Source: Panacibacter ginsenosidivorans
GTDB lineage: Bacteria > Bacteroidota > Bacteroidia > Chitinophagales > Chitinophagaceae
DNA length: 64,000 nt
Direction of reading: 5' to 3'
Assembly: GCF_007971225.1 (NCBI RefSeq)
Contig: NZ_CP042435.1
Coordinates: 2,235,501 to 2,299,500 of the forward strand
The translations under genes were made by a program, and so were the position numbers. Shown here piece by piece: positions 60,626-64,000 of the stretch. The notes below the pieces were generated by a model. That model was given only the letters and a program-made list of their open reading frames with translations, had not been told where the DNA came from and did not search any database. Within the stretch, counting starts at the first letter, position 1; each line of letters begins with the position of its first letter.

Positions 60626-62608
60626 ATGCTGCAGCTCATTGCCATTTATCTGCTTAAAACAATTATCGTATCAGCAGTACTGATTTTGTATTACTGGTTT
60701 GCCCTACGCAACAAGCGTTTTCATTATTATAACAGGTTTTATTTATTGTCTGCTGTTGTATTAAGTGTCGTGTTGCCGTTGCTAAACCTAAAACTGTTTA
60801 CACTTAACAGCAGCAGCGACAAAGCCATCAGCATGTTTAATGTAATCTATGCAGCAGGTGAAGCCGAAATGATATTTGATCACAAATCAATATTGCCTGA
60901 CTGGCAGCAATTATTACTCTTGCTCGTTCTTGCTATTACTGCTGTACTATTATTGATGCTCGCATACAGGATCATTACAATTTATCGCATTAAGAAAAAA
61001 TTCCCTGTAAGCACTATGCAGGAATTTGATTTTGTAAATACAGATCTGAGTCAAGCTCCTTTTTCATTTCTCAAAAATGTTTTCTGGCGAAACGATATCT
61101 CACTGGAAGAAAATGCTGGAAGATTGATACTCCAACATGAGCTTACACACATAAAAGAAAAACATACCTGGGATAAATTATTTATGCAGGTAGTGATCGC
61201 GGTATTATGGATGAACCCATTGTACAGGCTTATACAAAAAGAGCTTTACCTTATTCATGAATTTATTGCAGATGGCAAATCTGTCACCGATAAAGATACT
61301 GCTGCATTTGCCGAAATGTTATTGCATGCACATTATGGCAAATTCAATTTTGATCCTGCCCAACCATTTTTTTACTCACCAATCAAAAGACGTTTAATTA
61401 TGCTTACAACCTCAAAAGAACCACGTTTTAGTTATGTACGACGCATAATGGCGCTGCCACTGCTGGCTTGTGTTGTACTGTTATTTGCTTTCAGATTGCA
61501 GAAAGAAAACAATGAAGTTGTTACTACCCTTAAACCTGGTACAACATTCAAACTTGTTGTTGATGCAGGGCACGGTGGTTATGATGGAGGTGCAGTTACA
61601 ACAGATGGCACAAAGGAGAAGGATATAACTCTGGCAATTTCTAAAAAGATCAAAGCACTTTCTGCAGATTATGGTGTAAATGTTATTTTGACCAGAACTG
61701 AAGACACATACATGAATCCAAGAGAGAAAGCAGATTTCTCAAATAAACAGAATGCTGATGCATTTGTTTCAATACATGTAAATGCTGCAGAAAAGGATCA
61801 GTTATACAAATCAGGAATGGAAGTGGTCGTTTCGAAAAACAATGACAACAAACAATTAGATAAAAGTAAAATCCTGGGTTCTGCACTTTTACAGGAATTG
61901 AATAAGAATTTCAGTACTACACAATCATTGTTGCAAAGAAAAACAGGTATTTGGGTTTTGCAAGCCACAACTGTACCCGCCGTGCTTGTTGAGTGTGGCT
62001 ATCTTACAAACAACAAAGATTTGAGTTTACTTAAAGACGAAGTTCAAATTGAATTGATGGCAAAGAAAATTCTTGAAGGCGTTGTTGCTTATGCAAACAA
62101 TAATAATAATCCTGTTGAACCTTACGAAGTAAAACTCCAGGATGATAATGCGATGGCAGATACAACCAAACCAAAAGACAATACAAAAACAAGTACAACA
62201 ATCCCCGCTGATGTTGTTTACGTATTGAATGAGGAAATAACAACAAAAGAAACAATTGACAAACTCGATCCAAACAACATAGCAAGCATAGAGATTTTGA
62301 AAGATGATCCATGGAGAAAAAGTATTTACAATATAAAAGGGAAGCAGGCTGCAGTTGTTGTTATAACAAAAGATTATAAACCAAAGGTTATTGCTAAGAA
62401 TATAACCGGTGATGCACCTATCTATATTGTAGATGGCAAGCCCGTAAGTGAAACAGATGCAAAAAAGATAGATGCCAATAATATTCTTACTGTAAATGTT
62501 TTAAAAGGCAACGAAGCCACAAAAGCTTATGGCGAAGATGGTAAGAGTGGAGTAGTCATTATAATCACAAAAGCGAAAGAAAGAAAAAACATACCAACAA
62601 CTGAATAA
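60626..62608 (+). CDS. M56 (BlaR1-like) sensor peptidase fused to N-acetylmuramoyl-L-alanine amidase and plug-like repeats
   Basis: The 660-residue protein has four predicted membrane helices (about 5-25, 36-52, 93-120, 274-291). Between helices three and four is the M56 zinc motif HELTH at 171-175, with the third ligand in HEFIAD near 212. After helix four comes a periplasmic Amidase_3 domain, about 307-500: DAGHGG with His315, KEKDIT with Glu331, SIHVNA with His384, and catalytic Glu456 in VLVECGYLTN, so all zinc and catalytic positions are present. Two repeats of about 55 residues follow that resemble TonB-receptor plug segments (SIEILKDD, APIYIVDGKPV, VLKGNEATKAYGEDGKSG). Standard BlaR1 has a penicillin-binding sensor at this place; here a cell-wall hydrolase replaces it. 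Confidence 0.93.
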   Translation: MLQLIAIYLLKTIIVSAVLILYYWFALRNKRFHYYNRFYLLSAVVLSVVLPLLNLKLFTLNSSSDKAISMFNVIYAAGEAEMIFDHKSILPDWQQLLLLLVLAITAVLLLMLAYRIITIYRIKKKFPVSTMQEFDFVNTDLSQAPFSFLKNVFWRNDISLEENAGRLILQHELTHIKEKHTWDKLFMQVVIAVLWMNPLYRLIQKELYLIHEFIADGKSVTDKDTAAFAEMLLHAHYGKFNFDPAQPFFYSPIKRRLIMLTTSKEPRFSYVRRIMALPLLACVVLLFAFRLQKENNEVVTTLKPGTTFKLVVDAGHGGYDGGAVTTDGTKEKDITLAISKKIKALSADYGVNVILTRTEDTYMNPREKADFSNKQNADAFVSIHVNAAEKDQLYKSGMEVVVSKNNDNKQLDKSKILGSALLQELNKNFSTTQSLLQRKTGIWVLQATTVPAVLVECGYLTNNKDLSLLKDEVQIELMAKKILEGVVAYANNNNNPVEPYEVKLQDDNAMADTTKPKDNTKTSTTIPADVVYVLNEEITTKETIDKLDPNNIASIEILKDDPWRKSIYNIKGKQAAVVVITKDYKPKVIAKNITGDAPIYIVDGKPVSETDAKKIDANNILTVNVLKGNEATKAYGEDGKSGVVIIITKAKERKNIPTTE

Positions 62609-62625
62609 TAAAATATTATTTGCAA

Positions 62626-62656
62626 TAAAAAAGGTCAACCCGAAAGTGACCTTTTT
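62626..62656 (+). terminator. terminator after the M56-amidase gene
   Basis: AAAAAAGGTCA (62626-62636) and TGACCTTTTTT (62646-62656) form an 11-bp stem with a T-run. It ends the permease-blaI-M56 transcript. Confidence 0.9.
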
Positions 62657-62688
62657 TTATTGTTGTTTAAAGCTCAATTATATTTTTT

Positions 62689-62748
62689 AGTACAAATGTG
62701 CGACGCAACGAAAGAGAAATAGAATCACTGCTGCTTGACTCACAAAAA
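62689..62748 (-). repeat. interspersed element, solo unit R32
   Basis: Minus core at 62689-62709 (GTACAAATGTGCGACGCAAC). The outer arm is less conserved (ATCACTGCTGCTTGACTCAC). It lies between a terminator and the convergent aminotransferase gene. Confidence 0.83.
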
Positions 62749-62751
62749 AAA

Positions 62752-63969
62752 CTACGCACCAACAACAGCAGCACTCAGTACTTTCTTTATTGCCGCTACC
62801 ATCTTCTCTCCCTTTTCTTTTGTTTGCTCTTCTGTCCAGGTTAAGCCAATAGCAGTAGAAATACAACGACTCATGATTGCATCACTTACAGAAAAATCTG
62901 TGGTTCGCAATTTCAGCAAAGCTTCTTCCTGTAAAGGGTTCAGCCTGTTTAATGCGGTTGAATTTTTCAAATGATCCCATTTACGAATGTAATGCCAGTT
63001 ATTGTCGAACCAGTAAAAATTTCCTGCAAGAATGCCCTGTGCTTTCATTTCTGCAACTGCTGCTCTCGTTAATTCCTCTGTTGGTAAAAACCAACTTAAG
63101 AATGTTCTGCTGTCACCACTTTCATCCGGAATTACACGGAAAGAAACTTCAGTAACTTGTTGCAGCATATTTTTTAGTTGTGTGTGATTCTTCTTTTGTA
63201 TCTCTAAAAATTTTGGCAGCTTTCTTATCTGCGCCAAACCTACTGCAGCATGCAATTCGCTGATGCGGTAATTATAACCAATAAATGGATGAAGGTCTGC
63301 ACCACGGTCAACACCCAAATGATCATGACCATGATCTGTATAGCCATCACATTTTGTGTAAACATCTTTATTATTGGTCATTACCACGCCACCTTCGCCA
63401 CAGGTAATTGTTTTTACAAAGTCAAAAGAAAATGTTCCGGCATCTCCAATTGTTCCCAACGCTTTGCCTTTGTAAGTACCGCCAATACTTTGACAGGCAT
63501 CTTCAAGCAGTATCAGATCATGTTCTTTACAAATAGCTTTCAATGCATCAAGATCGGCCATACTACCGCACATATGCACGGGCATTAGACATTTTGTTTT
63601 TGATGTAATGGCTTTACGAACTGCATCAGGATTCAACGTTAAACTTTCATCTACATCAACCAGTACAGGTACAGCACCAACACTTAATACTGCTTCAAAA
63701 CTTGCGACGAATGTGAATGAAGGCATGATAACTTCATCACCATAACCAATGTTCAATGCATTCATGGCTGTTGTTAATGCAGCAGTGCCACTGCTGGTAA
63801 GTTGTGCATAGGTGCAGCCAAATGTTTCTGTAATAGCTGTCTCCAGTTCTTTTGCCTTCCAATGACCTTTGCGTGGACCATCAAATCCATAACGCATAAG
63901 GATGCCTGTTTCCAGCACATCGTTCAGTTCTTTTCTTTCTTCATCTCCAAAGAATTCAAAACCGGGCAT
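62752..63969 (-). CDS. DegT/DnrJ/EryC1 family PLP aminotransferase
   Basis: A 405-residue type I-fold aminotransferase acting on a nucleotide sugar or sugar acid. Motifs: TSSGTAALTTAMNAL, GDEVIMPSFTFVAS, LLEDACQSIGGTYKG, and GTFSFDFVKTITCGEGG, where the PLP lysine is K in FVKT. YNYRISELHAAVGLAQ is also typical. The N-terminus MPGFEFFGDEE with FDGPRKGHWKAKELE resembles the family that includes 8-amino-Kdo transaminase (KdnA), but this is a weak clue. Upstream genes are outside the window. Confidence 0.92.
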   Translation of the reverse strand: MPGFEFFGDEERKELNDVLETGILMRYGFDGPRKGHWKAKELETAITETFGCTYAQLTSSGTAALTTAMNALNIGYGDEVIMPSFTFVASFEAVLSVGAVPVLVDVDESLTLNPDAVRKAITSKTKCLMPVHMCGSMADLDALKAICKEHDLILLEDACQSIGGTYKGKALGTIGDAGTFSFDFVKTITCGEGGVVMTNNKDVYTKCDGYTDHGHDHLGVDRGADLHPFIGYNYRISELHAAVGLAQIRKLPKFLEIQKKNHTQLKNMLQQVTEVSFRVIPDESGDSRTFLSWFLPTEELTRAAVAEMKAQGILAGNFYWFDNNWHYIRKWDHLKNSTALNRLNPLQEEALLKLRTTDFSVSDAIMSRCISTAIGLTWTEEQTKEKGEKMVAAIKKVLSAAVVGA

Positions 63970-63978
63970 ATAAAAAAG

Positions 63979-64000
63979 TTTAAAAGTTTACAAGTTCACG
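63979..64000. repeat. start of a GTTTACAAGTT-type repeat at the window edge
   Basis: AGTTTACAAGTTCACG at the right edge matches the repeat at 56755-56780. The element is cut by the window end. Confidence 0.5.

Overview
The window looks like chromosomal core DNA from a member of the Bacteroidota, most likely the Chitinophagaceae. The evidence is a complete gldKLMN (type IX secretion, T9SS) cluster, a secreted protein with a T9SS type A C-terminal sorting domain, promoter-like TAnnTTTG boxes 10-30 bp before many start codons with few Shine-Dalgarno sequences, an ECF sigma factor next to a membrane-anchored barrel protein, and a tmRNA whose tag reads GNTQYAMAA. The genus is inference. I see no prophage, IS element, CRISPR array or plasmid genes.

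Layout. 0-2.6 kb: a MarR-regulated YceI/pirin/pirin cluster with two copies of an 18-bp palindromic operator. 2.8-5.9 kb: small hypothetical, metallo-beta-lactamase-fold hydrolase, ComEA-like HhH protein, acyl-CoA dehydrogenase. 6.1-11 kb: clpX, two clpP paralogues, a 57-residue ORF, tRNA-Leu and trigger factor. 11-20.5 kb: pepT, SPFH protein, ExbB/ExbD pair, prmC, ribD, YigZ, dxr, rseP. 20.5-28 kb: membrane-anchored MutS-like ATPase, ssrA, ECF sigma factor plus barrel protein, lipoprotein, uvrC. 28.3-33.2 kb: gldK-L-M-N. 33-41 kb: thioredoxin-domain protein, class D beta-lactamase-like lipoprotein, atpB-E-F-H-A. 41-49 kb: DUF6515-like protein, AI-2E-family permease, TonB-like protein, bioB, T9SS cargo with a peptidase S74 domain, uxuA. 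49-57.5 kb: mreB-C-D, gcvT, SRPBCC protein, RlpA-like lipoprotein, two glycosyltransferases, ftsE. 57.8-64 kb: ABC permease, BlaI-type repressor, an M56-peptidase/amidase fusion, and a DegT-type aminotransferase.

The most striking feature is not a gene. A short interspersed element with core TTGCGTCGCACTCTTGTAC, or its variant TTGTGTCACTCACTTGTAC, occurs 32 times by eye (17 in plus and 15 in minus orientation), about once every 2 kb. It is almost always intergenic, either solo or as five inverted head-to-head pairs. Each unit has an outer arm ending near CCGGGCT/CCGGGTT and an inner arm that in several copies can fold back on the core. It sits inside the atp operon, in 5' leaders, and at the 5' ends of several reading frames. 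No transposase is present here to explain it. A second set of short palindromes is inserted in frame inside ribD (twice) and a glycosyltransferase (once), and a third family of GTTTACAAGTT-type inverted repeats lies between genes.

The locus that best fits a little-described system is 57.8-62.6 kb. A palindromic candidate operator precedes a MacB/FtsX-type permease, a BlaI-family repressor and a 660-residue protein that joins a BlaR1-like M56 sensor peptidase to a complete periplasmic N-acetylmuramoyl-L-alanine amidase and two TonB-plug-like segments. It suggests a cell-wall-sensing circuit whose receptor is itself a peptidoglycan hydrolase.
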